The notes under the pieces were generated by a model that saw only the letters and a program-made list of their open reading frames with translations, was not told the DNA's origin and ran no database searches. From positions 1 through 33,635 of the forward strand of contig CAUJGH010000461.1 in assembly GCA_963169575.1 (NCBI GenBank): 33,635 nt of DNA. Reading direction: 5' to 3'. A program made the position numbers and the translations under genes. This document shows positions 1 through 8,382 of the stretch, piece after piece; positions within the stretch are counted from its first letter, which is position 1; every line of letters begins with the position of its first letter. The DNA is from Myxococcota bacterium (GTDB lineage: Bacteria > Myxococcota_A > UBA9160 > UBA4427).

Positions 1-292
1 GGCCGTCGACGAACGCCCCCGCGCGGGCTCCGAGATAGGCGCCCGCGACGCCGGCTGCCCCGAAGAAGAGCGCGGTCCGGAGCTCGACGTTGCCGGCGCG
101 CCCGTGCTGATAGGCGCCGGAGAGGCTGGCCGCGGCGACGATGAGCAGCGAGCTCGCGATCGCCTGCTTCGGCTCGAGTCCGAAGACGTAGACGAGCAGC
201 GGGACGGTGAGGATGGAGCCGCCGCCGCCGAAGAAGCCGAGGGTCACGCCGATCAGGACGCTCAGGGCGAGACCGAGCGCGAAGCCCTCCAT
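1..292 (-). CDS. Sulfite exporter TauE/SafE family permease (partial, runs off left edge)
   Basis: Reverse-strand translation [61 protein letters not shown]... has the glycine-rich N-terminal motif typical of TauE/SafE; starts 2 bp after the rhodanese gene stop. Confidence 0.88.
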   Translation of the reverse strand, partial: [97 protein letters not shown]

Positions 293-294
293 GC

Positions 295-891
295 TCAGAG
301 GCCCGCGAGCCAGCGTCGATACGACGCGAGGCTGAGCGCGAGATCGGGCGGCGGCGTCGCGGCGCTTCGAAACGATCGCTCGACGAAGTCGATCGCCTGC
401 GCGGCCTGCTCGCGCGTCGGGGCTGCGCCGACGTCGCGGCCGCCCATCGGATGGCCGAGCGCGCTGCCGACCGCCGACTCGAGCTCTTCGCGCACCGCCT
501 CGCGCGGTCGCGCGCCGACCTGGGCCGCCCAGGCGACGAGCCCCTCGACGAGCTCGGCGAGCGATCGCGGATCGGTCTGGTCGATCGGGAGGTCCGCCTC
601 GTTCCAGCCGATCATGCCGCCCGTCAGGTTCGCGACGGGCCCGAAGCCGCGGGCCGCGAGGAGGTCGCAGGCCTTCCGCGAGCGGACGCCGGAGCGGCAG
701 ACGAGCAGGAGCGCTCTCCCCGTCGGCAGCTCGGCTGCGCGGGCCTCGAGCTCGGGCAGCGGCAGCAGGGCCGCGCCGGGCACGCGGCCGAGCGGGCCGT
801 GGTATTCGTGGGCGCCGCGGACGTCGACGACGACGTAGTCGTCGAGGCGCACATGGGCTTCGCGGGGCGTGAGTTCGTGATGGGCGCTCAT
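295..891 (-). CDS. Rhodanese-like domain protein
   Basis: MSAHHELTPREAHVRLDDYVVVDVRGAHEYHGPLGRVPGA...LLLVCRSGVRSRKACDLL...LTGGMIGWNEADLPI; CRSGVRS is a rhodanese active-site loop. ATG overlaps the upstream gene's TGA (ATGA). Confidence 0.9.
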   Translation of the reverse strand: MSAHHELTPREAHVRLDDYVVVDVRGAHEYHGPLGRVPGAALLPLPELEARAAELPTGRALLLVCRSGVRSRKACDLLAARGFGPVANLTGGMIGWNEADLPIDQTDPRSLAELVEGLVAWAAQVGARPREAVREELESAVGSALGHPMGGRDVGAAPTREQAAQAIDFVERSFRSAATPPPDLALSLASYRRWLAGL

Positions 892-1754
892 CGGCCGCAA
901 CCTCCCCCGAACGCGTCGAGCGGGATCTTGAGATAGGCGATGCCGTTCGCAGCGGGCTCCGGCAGCTCGCCCGCGCGGATGTTGACCTGGATCGAGGGGA
1001 GGATCAGCGCGGGCGCGTCGAGCTCGGCGTCCTTCTTCTCGCGAAAGGCGACGTACTGCTCGCGGGTCGTTCGCGCGTCGATCTGGACGTTCTGCCGCTT
1101 CTGCTCGCCGACGGTCGTCTGATAGGCGAGCGGGCGGCCGCCGGGGAGATAGTCGTGGCAGACGAAGAGCCGCGTCGCGTCGGGCAGCGCGTAGAGGCGC
1201 TGGATCGAGTCGAAGAGCGTCGCCGCCGAGCCGCCGGGGAAATCGCAGCGCGCGGAGCCGTAGTCGGGCATGAAGAGCGTATCGCCGAGGAAGACGGCGT
1301 CGCCGATCTTCCACGACATGTGGGCCGGGGTATGGCCGGGCGTGTGCATCGCCTCGAGCGCGAGCGATCCGAACTCGAGACGCATGCCTTCGTCGATCAG
1401 GACGTCGAACGGACGGCCGTCGACGGGAAAGGCGTCGCCGAGATCGTAGACGTCGCGGAAGACGCGCTGGATCTCCCCGATCCGCGCGCCGGTCACGCTC
1501 TTCGCGCCGTAGCGGTCCTTGAAGAACGGGATGCCCGTCATGTGATCGGCATGGGCGTGGGTGTCGACGACGTAGGGGACCGTGAGCTTCTCCTGCGCGA
1601 GGTAGGCAGCGACCTCTTCCGACGAACGCCACGACGTCCGCCCGCTCTTCGGATCGTAGTTGCGCACCGGATCGATGACGACCGCGACCCGCCCGGCATG
1701 GACGACGTAGGTCAGCGTCCACGTCTGCTCATCGAAGAAGGCCCGGATCTCCAC
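888..1754 (-). CDS. MBL-fold metallo-hydrolase, persulfide dioxygenase-like (ETHE1/Blh type)
   Basis: THAHADHMTG, HTPGHTPAHMSW, GDTLFMPDYGSARCDFPGGSA and CHDY motifs; GTG start proposed at 1754. Confidence 0.88.
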   Translation of the reverse strand: MEIRAFFDEQTWTLTYVVHAGRVAVVIDPVRNYDPKSGRTSWRSSEEVAAYLAQEKLTVPYVVDTHAHADHMTGIPFFKDRYGAKSVTGARIGEIQRVFRDVYDLGDAFPVDGRPFDVLIDEGMRLEFGSLALEAMHTPGHTPAHMSWKIGDAVFLGDTLFMPDYGSARCDFPGGSAATLFDSIQRLYALPDATRLFVCHDYLPGGRPLAYQTTVGEQKRQNVQIDARTTREQYVAFREKKDAELDAPALILPSIQVNIRAGELPEPAANGIAYLKIPLDAFGGGCGR

Positions 1755-1906
1755 CTCGCTCCCCCCTGCCCCGCGCCGCTCGAGCGCGCCCGATCTTCGT
1801 CCCCGTCGCCCGGCCGAGCGGGGCGGGCCGAGCCGGTCGCCCCGGAAAATGGACCGCTCCCGCGGCGCCGTACCGCCCCATTGCGACGAAGGCCTCGCCT
1901 CTCTAA

Positions 1907-1942
1907 TGTGAACTGCGTTCACAATTATTGAGGAGCCTCAAT
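1907..1942. promoter_or_regulatory. Two adjacent perfect palindromes in the divergent promoter region (candidate TetR-type operators)
   Basis: TGTGAAC-TGC-GTTCACA (1907-1923) and ATTGAGG-AG-CCTCAAT (1927-1942). Confidence 0.6.
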
Positions 1943-2712
1943 TGGACCGCCAGAAGCTGAACGCCCTCTTCGACATGACCGGCCGCGTCGTCCTCGTGAC
2001 CGGCGGGACGCGCGGGATCGGCCGCTCCCTCGCAGAAGGCTACGTAGCAGCCGGGGCGAAGGTCGTCGTCGCGAGCCGAAAGGCCGAAGCCTGCGAGGAG
2101 ACGGCGAAGCATCTGCGCGGCCTCGGCGGCGAGGCGATCGGGGTTCCGACCCATCTCGGCGATCTCGATGCGCTCGGCCGGCTCGTCGAGCGCGCGGTCG
2201 CTGCGTTCGGCGGGATCGACGTCGTCGTCAACAATGCGGCGACGGCTCTCGCGCAGCCGGTCGGCGAGTACACGGCCGAGGCCTGGGCGAAATCTCTCGA
2301 CGTGAACCTGCGCGGGCCGGTCTTCCTCGCGCAGGCGGCGCTGCCTCATCTGAAGAAGAGCCGCCACGCGGCGATCCTGAACGTGCTCTCCGGCGCCGCC
2401 TTCCTCTTCTCCTCGCGCGTCTCGCTCTACGGCATCGGCAAGGCGGGTCTCATGTCCTCGACGCGCTCGATGGCGGCCGAGCTCGCGCCGTTCGGGATCC
2501 GCGTCAACGCGCTCTCGCCGGGGACGACCGAGACGGACATGGTGCTCGCGAATACCCCCGAGCAGCAGGCCGAGATGACGGCGATCCAGCTGATGCCGCG
2601 CATGGCCCATCCGGACGAGATGGTGGGGCCCGCGCTGATGCTCACGTCCGATGCCGGCAGCTTCATCACGGGGCATGTCGTCTTCGTCGACGGCGGGATG
2701 GTCCCGCGTTAG
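1942..2712 (+). CDS. SDR family oxidoreductase
   Basis: VTGGTRGIGRSLAEGY cofactor motif, NNAAT, S...YGIGK catalytic motif, C-terminal FITGHVVFVDGG; TTG start. Confidence 0.93.
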   Translation: MDRQKLNALFDMTGRVVLVTGGTRGIGRSLAEGYVAAGAKVVVASRKAEACEETAKHLRGLGGEAIGVPTHLGDLDALGRLVERAVAAFGGIDVVVNNAATALAQPVGEYTAEAWAKSLDVNLRGPVFLAQAALPHLKKSRHAAILNVLSGAAFLFSSRVSLYGIGKAGLMSSTRSMAAELAPFGIRVNALSPGTTETDMVLANTPEQQAEMTAIQLMPRMAHPDEMVGPALMLTSDAGSFITGHVVFVDGGMVPR

Positions 2713-2750
2713 GTCGATCGCGGTCGCGGGATCGCAGCGGAGGAGCGGCC

Positions 2751-3518
2751 ATGATCGAGAGCGCGATCCGGCGACCACCCGAGGCGGCCGAAGTCGCCGT
2801 CGCCTCGAGCGAAGAGGCGAGCGATGTCGTGGGCAGGGTCGCAGGCGATGTCGCGAGCGCCGCACCGGCGCGACGGGGGCGCCCGGCGCGGCTCTCGCGC
2901 CAGCGCATCCTCGACGCCGTCCTCGCAATTCTCGCGCGCGATCCGAAGACGGTTCCGACGATCTCGGCGATCGCGCGCGAGGTCGAGGCGGTCCCCGCCG
3001 CCCTCTATCGCCATTTCGAGAACCTCGAGGACATCTTCGACGGTGTGATGGCCGAGATCCTCGCGGCGAGCCCTGCGCAGGCGACCAGCGAGGCCCCCTG
3101 GCCAGCCCAGCTCGAAGCGTGGATGCGCGGTCTGCGCGCCCGGCTGCTCCGCCATCCCGCGATCCTCGCGATGATCGGGCGCTCGGGCCGGACCTCGCCC
3201 GCCTGGCTCGAGGCTTCGTCCGCGCTCGTCGAGATCCTCGGCCTGGCTGGGCTCGCGGGGCGCGAGCTCGCAGCCGCCTATCTCTGGCTGCTCGAGACGA
3301 CGGTCGGCCTCGTCCTGCAGGAAGCCATGATGCCGCTGCCCGAGCAGATCGCGAACGCGCGCGCCGCGCGGCATGCATTCTCGCCCGCAGCACGCCGGCG
3401 ATTCGCGCCGATCGCGCGCGAGATCGAAGAGGTCGGCGGCGAAGAATTCTTCGATTTCGCCGTCGCCCAGGCCATTGCCGCGATCGGGCTGCTCGCCCGA
3501 TCCGAATCCGAGGAATAG
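2751..3518 (+). CDS. TetR/AcrR family transcriptional regulator
   Basis: LSRQRILDAVLAILARDPKTVPTISAIAREVEAVPAALYRHFENLEDIFDGVMAEILA is a TetR-like HTH. Confidence 0.85.
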   Translation: MIESAIRRPPEAAEVAVASSEEASDVVGRVAGDVASAAPARRGRPARLSRQRILDAVLAILARDPKTVPTISAIAREVEAVPAALYRHFENLEDIFDGVMAEILAASPAQATSEAPWPAQLEAWMRGLRARLLRHPAILAMIGRSGRTSPAWLEASSALVEILGLAGLAGRELAAAYLWLLETTVGLVLQEAMMPLPEQIANARAARHAFSPAARRRFAPIAREIEEVGGEEFFDFAVAQAIAAIGLLARSESEE

Positions 3519-3523
3519 TCCCG

Positions 3524-4582
3524 ATGGACATCGAACGCGCGAAGATCCTGCGCCCCGTGGCCGAGCCCCGCATCGTCGAGCGGATCTATTCGGACGATCA
3601 GCACGCCCGGCTGCTCGGCGTCGTGAAACAGAACGGCCCCTGGCCGCTCATCCTCGCCCACCACTTCAAGAACGCCGAGGAGCTCATCGCGACGACGTCC
3701 GGGATGATCCCGGAAGGCGTCGAGCCGAAGCTCGAGATGTTCCTCAGCCCGGTCTTCCGCGGCTTCCTCTCCTACGACAAGGTCTGTCTCTACCCCGAGA
3801 TCCAGGACTGCTTCTACGCCCCGCGCATGCTCGATCTCGTGCGCGCCTACTGGGGCGCAAAATACGCCGAGCCCGACGGCATGCTCTTCAACATCCAGGG
3901 CCCGTGCGCGGGCGGCGGCTCGCCGCATGTCGACGCGACCCGCTTTCGCGGCATCACGCTCGAGAACACGCCCGTCTGGCTGATGAACACCATGGTGAAG
4001 ACCGGCCTCTTCGAGCGCTGGCAGGCCCGCAAGGCCCAGGTCATCGCCTGGTACTACAAGGGCCGGATCGGCGGCGGATTCACCTACTGGCCGGACGGCC
4101 CCCACGAACGACCGAAGCAGCTGCGCGCCCCGATGTGGGGCCGCGCCGCCGTCGTCGAGAACGAGATGATGTTCCATACGGCCGAACCCTGTGGCCCCGC
4201 CGATCAGCGCATGCCCGCCGGACTCGGCTTCGACTCCTTGATGGGCCCGGACCCCGAGCGCGATGGCGCCTGGCAGATCACGACCCGCGGCGAGGTCATC
4301 CAGCGGATTCCGGAAGAGGAGTTCCGCTTCCTCGTCCATTGGGGCGCATCGGTCTACCGGGATCTCGACGAGCTGAAGACCGCGATCGACCACACCGACG
4401 ACCTCTCCCACGACCGGATCTTCGAGATCCTGCTCGCCGATCTCGCGACGCGGGGCGTGCCTTGCGAGACGCCCTCCGACCCGATGAACGACAGGCGCTT
4501 CATCGCGCTGCTGAACGATGTCTACGGCATCGATCGCCCGCTGCATTTCCCGCCGGAGCCCGAAGAGCGACTCGCGGGCTGA
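3524..4582 (+). CDS. Uncharacterised protein, possible Fe(II)/2OG (PhyH-like) oxygenase
   Basis: 352-aa ORF immediately after TetR (5-bp gap); contains GGGSPHVDATRF (HxD) and a later MMFHTAEP histidine. Family not certain. Confidence 0.7.
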   Translation: MDIERAKILRPVAEPRIVERIYSDDQHARLLGVVKQNGPWPLILAHHFKNAEELIATTSGMIPEGVEPKLEMFLSPVFRGFLSYDKVCLYPEIQDCFYAPRMLDLVRAYWGAKYAEPDGMLFNIQGPCAGGGSPHVDATRFRGITLENTPVWLMNTMVKTGLFERWQARKAQVIAWYYKGRIGGGFTYWPDGPHERPKQLRAPMWGRAAVVENEMMFHTAEPCGPADQRMPAGLGFDSLMGPDPERDGAWQITTRGEVIQRIPEEEFRFLVHWGASVYRDLDELKTAIDHTDDLSHDRIFEILLADLATRGVPCETPSDPMNDRRFIALLNDVYGIDRPLHFPPEPEERLAG

Positions 4583-4776
4583 GAACGCCCGAGCCCTTCA
4601 TTCGAATGCGCCGTGGAGCGCTCGAGAGATCGGGGGGAGGGAGCGCCATGCGATCCGGGGCTGCCGCCCCATCCGGCCCGCCCCTTCCCCTGGTCCGCGA
4701 CCCGAATCGGGCGAAAACGGCGCAAAATCGTTCGGATCGAGACGCTGTCGACGCTCGCCGGTGTGCAGCCGATCTC

Positions 4777-4803
4777 CGAAATCGTCCATTCGACACGATT
4801 TCG
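4777..4803. repeat. Perfect inverted repeat upstream of the PEP-CTERM gene
   Basis: CGAAATCGT-CCATTCGAC-ACGATTTCG (9-bp arms, 9-nt spacer). Confidence 0.6.
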
Positions 4804-4864
4804 TCGCCCACGAACCTGACCATCCGTGAGATACTGCTCTCGACTCTTGGGAAGGAGCCAGAAG

Positions 4865-5614
4865 ATGAAGCTCGGCAAGCTGATCGCCCTCGGACTCGGA
4901 ATCGGAAGCGCGGTCGCCCTCGCCCTGACCGTCTCGCCCAGCGATGCGCAGGCCGTCTCGATCACGGTCGGCTTCGCCGGCAACGAGGCCTCGTTCCGAA
5001 CCCTCACGGACGCCGATCCGGGCCTCGGCTGCTCGAGCGCCGGCGGCGAAGGTCAGCTGAGCTGCGTCGGCTCGGGCTACAACATCGGCAACAACTGGAC
5101 GCTCGACGACTGGAGCCTCTTCGTCGACCCCGATCCGACGATCAACAACGTCTTCTCGGTCACGAACAACACCGCGGGAACCCAGAGCTTCGTCGTCACG
5201 GTGACGCTCCCGAGTGCCATTTCGTTCGGCCCGCCGAGCCTGATCCGGGGCTCGGTCCAGGGCGGCGCGACCGACAACAACTTCAATGGCGTGACACTCT
5301 CGAACACGGGGACGACTTCGATCTACGACGGCCTGATCGATGGCGTCTCGGTCCGCACGCTCTTCGACGATCCGACCACGGCCTCGGGCCCGGGCAGCGT
5401 CTCGCTCGGCGCCGCGTCCTTCGGCATCCCGGTGCAGGAGTCGGTGTTCGTCGCGACGACGACCTCGATCGCCCTCACGCTCCGCTTCGACCTCTCCGCC
5501 GGCGACTCGGCCTCGTTCACGAGCGTCTTCGACGTCCAGCCGGTTCCGGAGCCGGGCACGGCGCTGCTGCTGGGCCTCGGACTCGCCGGCCTCGCAGCGC
5601 GGCGCCGGAGCTGA
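4865..5614 (+). CDS. PEP-CTERM sorting-domain secreted protein
   Basis: N-terminal signal peptide MKLGKLIALGLGIGSAVALALTVSPSDAQA; C-terminal VPEPGTALLLGLGLAGLAARRRS; preceded by GGGAAGGAG. Confidence 0.93.
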   Translation: MKLGKLIALGLGIGSAVALALTVSPSDAQAVSITVGFAGNEASFRTLTDADPGLGCSSAGGEGQLSCVGSGYNIGNNWTLDDWSLFVDPDPTINNVFSVTNNTAGTQSFVVTVTLPSAISFGPPSLIRGSVQGGATDNNFNGVTLSNTGTTSIYDGLIDGVSVRTLFDDPTTASGPGSVSLGAASFGIPVQESVFVATTTSIALTLRFDLSAGDSASFTSVFDVQPVPEPGTALLLGLGLAGLAARRRS

Positions 5615-5712
5615 GCGTCCGTCCACGGATCGCTGCTTCGCCGGCCCCCGCCCCGTATTTTCACTGACGCTTTCGGCAAGTGTCGCCGCCGCCGCGCGCG
5701 TGTGCGATTGGA

Positions 5713-5746
5713 CGGCGCTACGCCGCTGTGGGCGGCGCAGCGCCGC
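5713..5746. repeat. Tandem small hairpin repeats (20-bp period)
   Basis: GGCGCTACGCCGCTGTG (5714-5730) and GGCGCAGCGCCGCTGGG (5734-5750) are 14/17 identical; each folds (CGGCG-CTA-CGCCG; GCGGCG-CAG-CGCCGC). Confidence 0.5.
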
Positions 5747-5994
5747 TGGGACGTGAGCCTGTTTCGACCTAACAGTCATCGATTCGGCACCCCTCGGCCG
5801 CCGGCAGATCGCGCTGGGCGGACTGGATTCCCGATCGGGCCCGCGCTCTCGGAGAACGGCGGTCGCAGGATCGCGTCCGCGACATCGCTTCATGACCCGA
5901 AAGATTCCAGCGTCGGGACCGATGTTTTTCTGGCACACTCCGCCCGCCCCCGCCCGTCTGACGAAGCGGCCGGACGACCCATGGAGATCCTGCG

Positions 5995-7698
5995 ATGAAT
6001 GCAGCGCACGCCCTGACTTCCCTCGCGACGAACGTTTCGGACTGGTTCATCGGGCGGAAGTCGGGACCGCATGCCGAGGAGCTCGTTCGCAGGGGTCGCC
6101 TCCTCCTCGTGCTCGTCGCGCTCTCGGCCTTCACTCTCGCCTGGACTGCCGCCTACCAGATCTCCTTCGGCTCCCAGTTCGCCGGAAAGGCCTGTCTCGC
6201 TTCCATCCCTTTCGCGCTGCTGCCGGCCATCGCGCTGCGCGTCGGCGTCCCGATCCCCTTCATCACGACGCTGGCCGTCATCATCCTCTATTCGATCGCA
6301 TTCTCGATCACCCTCGCCACCGGCGGTCGCTGGCCGGCCGGACTCTTCTTCCTCGTGCTCGTTCCCGTCGAGGCCGTCGTCCTCGTGGGTCGCAGGGCGG
6401 GACTCGCCTGGTCGGCGATCGTGATCGCGAGCCTGCTCTTCGCGGCCTGGACGACGAGCGGCCCCGGATTCTCGCCGCTGCTCGCGGTCTCCGACGCGGA
6501 GTCGATCGCGGCCTCCTATCGGATCGCCTGTCTGGTCACGGTCGCGGTCTTCTCGACGGCCTACTTCTACTCTTCGCTCTACGAGCGCACCAATTCCGCG
6601 CTGCGGGACTCCGTCGCCGAGCACCAACAGGGCGAGCGGCGCTTTCGCGCGCTCGCGGACAACGCCTACGACCTGATCTCCGAGCTCGACGAATCCGGTC
6701 GGCTGACCTACGCGAGCCCGGGGTACGAAGAAGCCGTCGGACGAACGCCCGAAGAGCTCGTTGGACGCAACGTCTTCGACACGATCCATCCCGACGATCT
6801 CGATCGCTGTCGGGCGGTCTGGGCGAGGTTGCTCGAGAAGGGCTCGGCCCAGGACGAGGCGATCCGCTTCCAGCTCGTCAATCGGGGGCTGCGCTTCTTC
6901 GACGTCTCGCTCCGCTCCTACCTCACGGCCGAGGGCACACTCCGGGTCGTGGCGGTGACCCGGGACGTCACCCAGCGCCTCGAGCGGGATCGCCTCATCC
7001 GCCATCAACAGAATCTCGTGACGATGGGAACGATGGCGGCGGGAACCGCCCATCAGCTCAGCAATCCGGTCGGCTCCATCCTTTCCGCGGCGCAATACGC
7101 CAAACAATTCTCGTGGCGCTCCGACTTCGGATCGATCGCGAGCGAATGCTTCGATGGCATCGAGGAAGACGCACGGCGCTGCGCGCTGATCTTGAAGTCG
7201 ATGCTCGCCTTCGCGCGCGAGGAGCGTGCGGAGCGGTGGGTCGAGAAGCTCGATCTCGTGATCTACCGCGCGATCACCGCGATGCGGACCCACGGCGAGC
7301 GCCCGCCGATCGAGATCGTTCCGCACCTCTGCCGGGAGCAGCCGCGGGGCCTGATGAGCCCCATCGAGATCGAGCAGGTGCTGATCAACCTGATGCGGAA
7401 CGCGACCCAGGCGAACGCGAGTCGGATCGTCGTCGAGTCCCGAATCCGATCCGGCGAGCGGGTCGAGATCACCGTCGTCGACGATGGAACCGGCATCGCC
7501 CCCGACGTCCAGGCCTCGGTCTTCGCCCCCTTCTTCACGACCCGCCCGGAGTCGGGCTCCGGGCTCGGCCTGAGCATCGCCCGCGAGATTCTTCTCGACC
7601 ACGGCGGGACACTCGAGCTGGTCCGATCGGATCGCGACGGAACGACCTTCCGCATCGAGCTGCCGCTCGCGGTCCGCACGGACGCAACGAACGCCTAG
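5995..7698 (+). CDS. Membrane PAS-domain sensor histidine kinase
   Basis: Hydrophobic N-terminal segments; PAS (RRFRALADNAYDLISELDESGRLTYASPGYEEAVGRTPEELVGRNVFDTIHPDD); phosphoacceptor GTAHQLSNPVGS; NLMRNATQA, DDGTGIAP and GLGLSIAREI ATPase boxes. Confidence 0.93.
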   Translation: MNAAHALTSLATNVSDWFIGRKSGPHAEELVRRGRLLLVLVALSAFTLAWTAAYQISFGSQFAGKACLASIPFALLPAIALRVGVPIPFITTLAVIILYSIAFSITLATGGRWPAGLFFLVLVPVEAVVLVGRRAGLAWSAIVIASLLFAAWTTSGPGFSPLLAVSDAESIAASYRIACLVTVAVFSTAYFYSSLYERTNSALRDSVAEHQQGERRFRALADNAYDLISELDESGRLTYASPGYEEAVGRTPEELVGRNVFDTIHPDDLDRCRAVWARLLEKGSAQDEAIRFQLVNRGLRFFDVSLRSYLTAEGTLRVVAVTRDVTQRLERDRLIRHQQNLVTMGTMAAGTAHQLSNPVGSILSAAQYAKQFSWRSDFGSIASECFDGIEEDARRCALILKSMLAFAREERAERWVEKLDLVIYRAITAMRTHGERPPIEIVPHLCREQPRGLMSPIEIEQVLINLMRNATQANASRIVVESRIRSGERVEITVVDDGTGIAPDVQASVFAPFFTTRPESGSGLGLSIAREILLDHGGTLELVRSDRDGTTFRIELPLAVRTDATNA

Positions 7699-8026
7699 CC
7701 GCCCCACACGCTCCAGGATCGGCCTCGAGCCGGAGCGCGGTACGGAGCGGGGGCGCGAGGCGTCGGAATCCCCCGAAAGAGCGGCGATTCGGCAGAAGCC
7801 GAAAACTCTGCTAGGGTCCGCCTCGATTCGTGCTTCCGATCGGAATTCAGCACGCGGCCGAAACAGGCCCCACTGTCCCCAATCGAAAACCCAATCGTGT
7901 TCCGAGACCGACCGAAAGGCCGGATTTCGGGGCGTTTCATCGCCGGAAGCTCCCGAGTCCAGACGATCTGGATCAGGCGCACGGCATGTCGGCGGACCGC
8001 ACTGACGGCCCCGACGAGGAATTCAT

Positions 8027-8293
8027 TTGAGCAAGAAGATCTATGTCGGCAACCTCCCCTTTTCTTCCACCGAGAGCGACCTCCGGTCCCTCTTCGCACG
8101 TCATGGCGACGTGGCCTCGGTCAACGTGATCATGGATCGCGAGACCGGTCGCGCCCGCGGCTTCGCCTTCGTCGAGATGGAGCAGGAAGATTCGGCGCGT
8201 GAGGCGATCCGTTCTCTCGACGGGACCGATCTCGATGGCCGGAGCCTCCGTGTCAACGAGGCCGAGGACAAGCCGCGCGGCAACCGCCGCTAG
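8027..8293 (+). CDS. Small RRM-domain RNA-binding protein
   Basis: KIYVGNLPF (RNP2) and RGFAFVEM (RNP1); TTG start; 88 aa. Confidence 0.92.
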   Translation: MSKKIYVGNLPFSSTESDLRSLFARHGDVASVNVIMDRETGRARGFAFVEMEQEDSAREAIRSLDGTDLDGRSLRVNEAEDKPRGNRR

Positions 8294-8335
8294 GCGGTCT
8301 CCGGGGGCAACCGCCGCCAGGTGGTCTCCCCGGGC
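8279..8335 (+). repeat. 27-bp-period imperfect tandem duplication spanning the RRM stop codon
   Basis: GGCAACCGCCGCTAGGCGGTCTCCGGG (8279-8305) then GGCAACCGCCGCCAGGTGGTCTCCCCG (8306-8332). Confidence 0.7.
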
Positions 8336-8354
8336 AAGCCCGGACTGAATCTGC

Positions 8355-8382
8355 GGGGCATGCGCCATCGAGCGCATGCCCC
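8355..8382 (+). terminator. Strong stem-loop downstream of the RRM gene; possible terminator or structured 3' UTR
   Basis: GGGGCATGCGC-CATCGA-GCGCATGCCCC, perfect 11-bp stem with 6-nt loop; not followed by a T-tract. Confidence 0.5.

Noticed and set aside
1903-3573. 556-aa minus-strand ORF
   Set aside because: Antisense to the SDR and TetR genes with Arg-rich nonsense composition.
4657-4670. GGGGC-TGCC-GCCCC hairpin after the 3524-4582 gene
   Set aside because: Only a 5-bp stem, expected often by chance at this GC content, and no T-tract.
5930-5950. Possible sigma-54 promoter (TGGCAC...) before the histidine kinase
   Set aside because: The -12 element does not match TTGC at the required spacing.
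5892-7814. 640-aa plus and 605-aa minus ORFs over the histidine kinase
   Set aside because: Shadow frames; the 5995-7698 frame has all kinase motifs.
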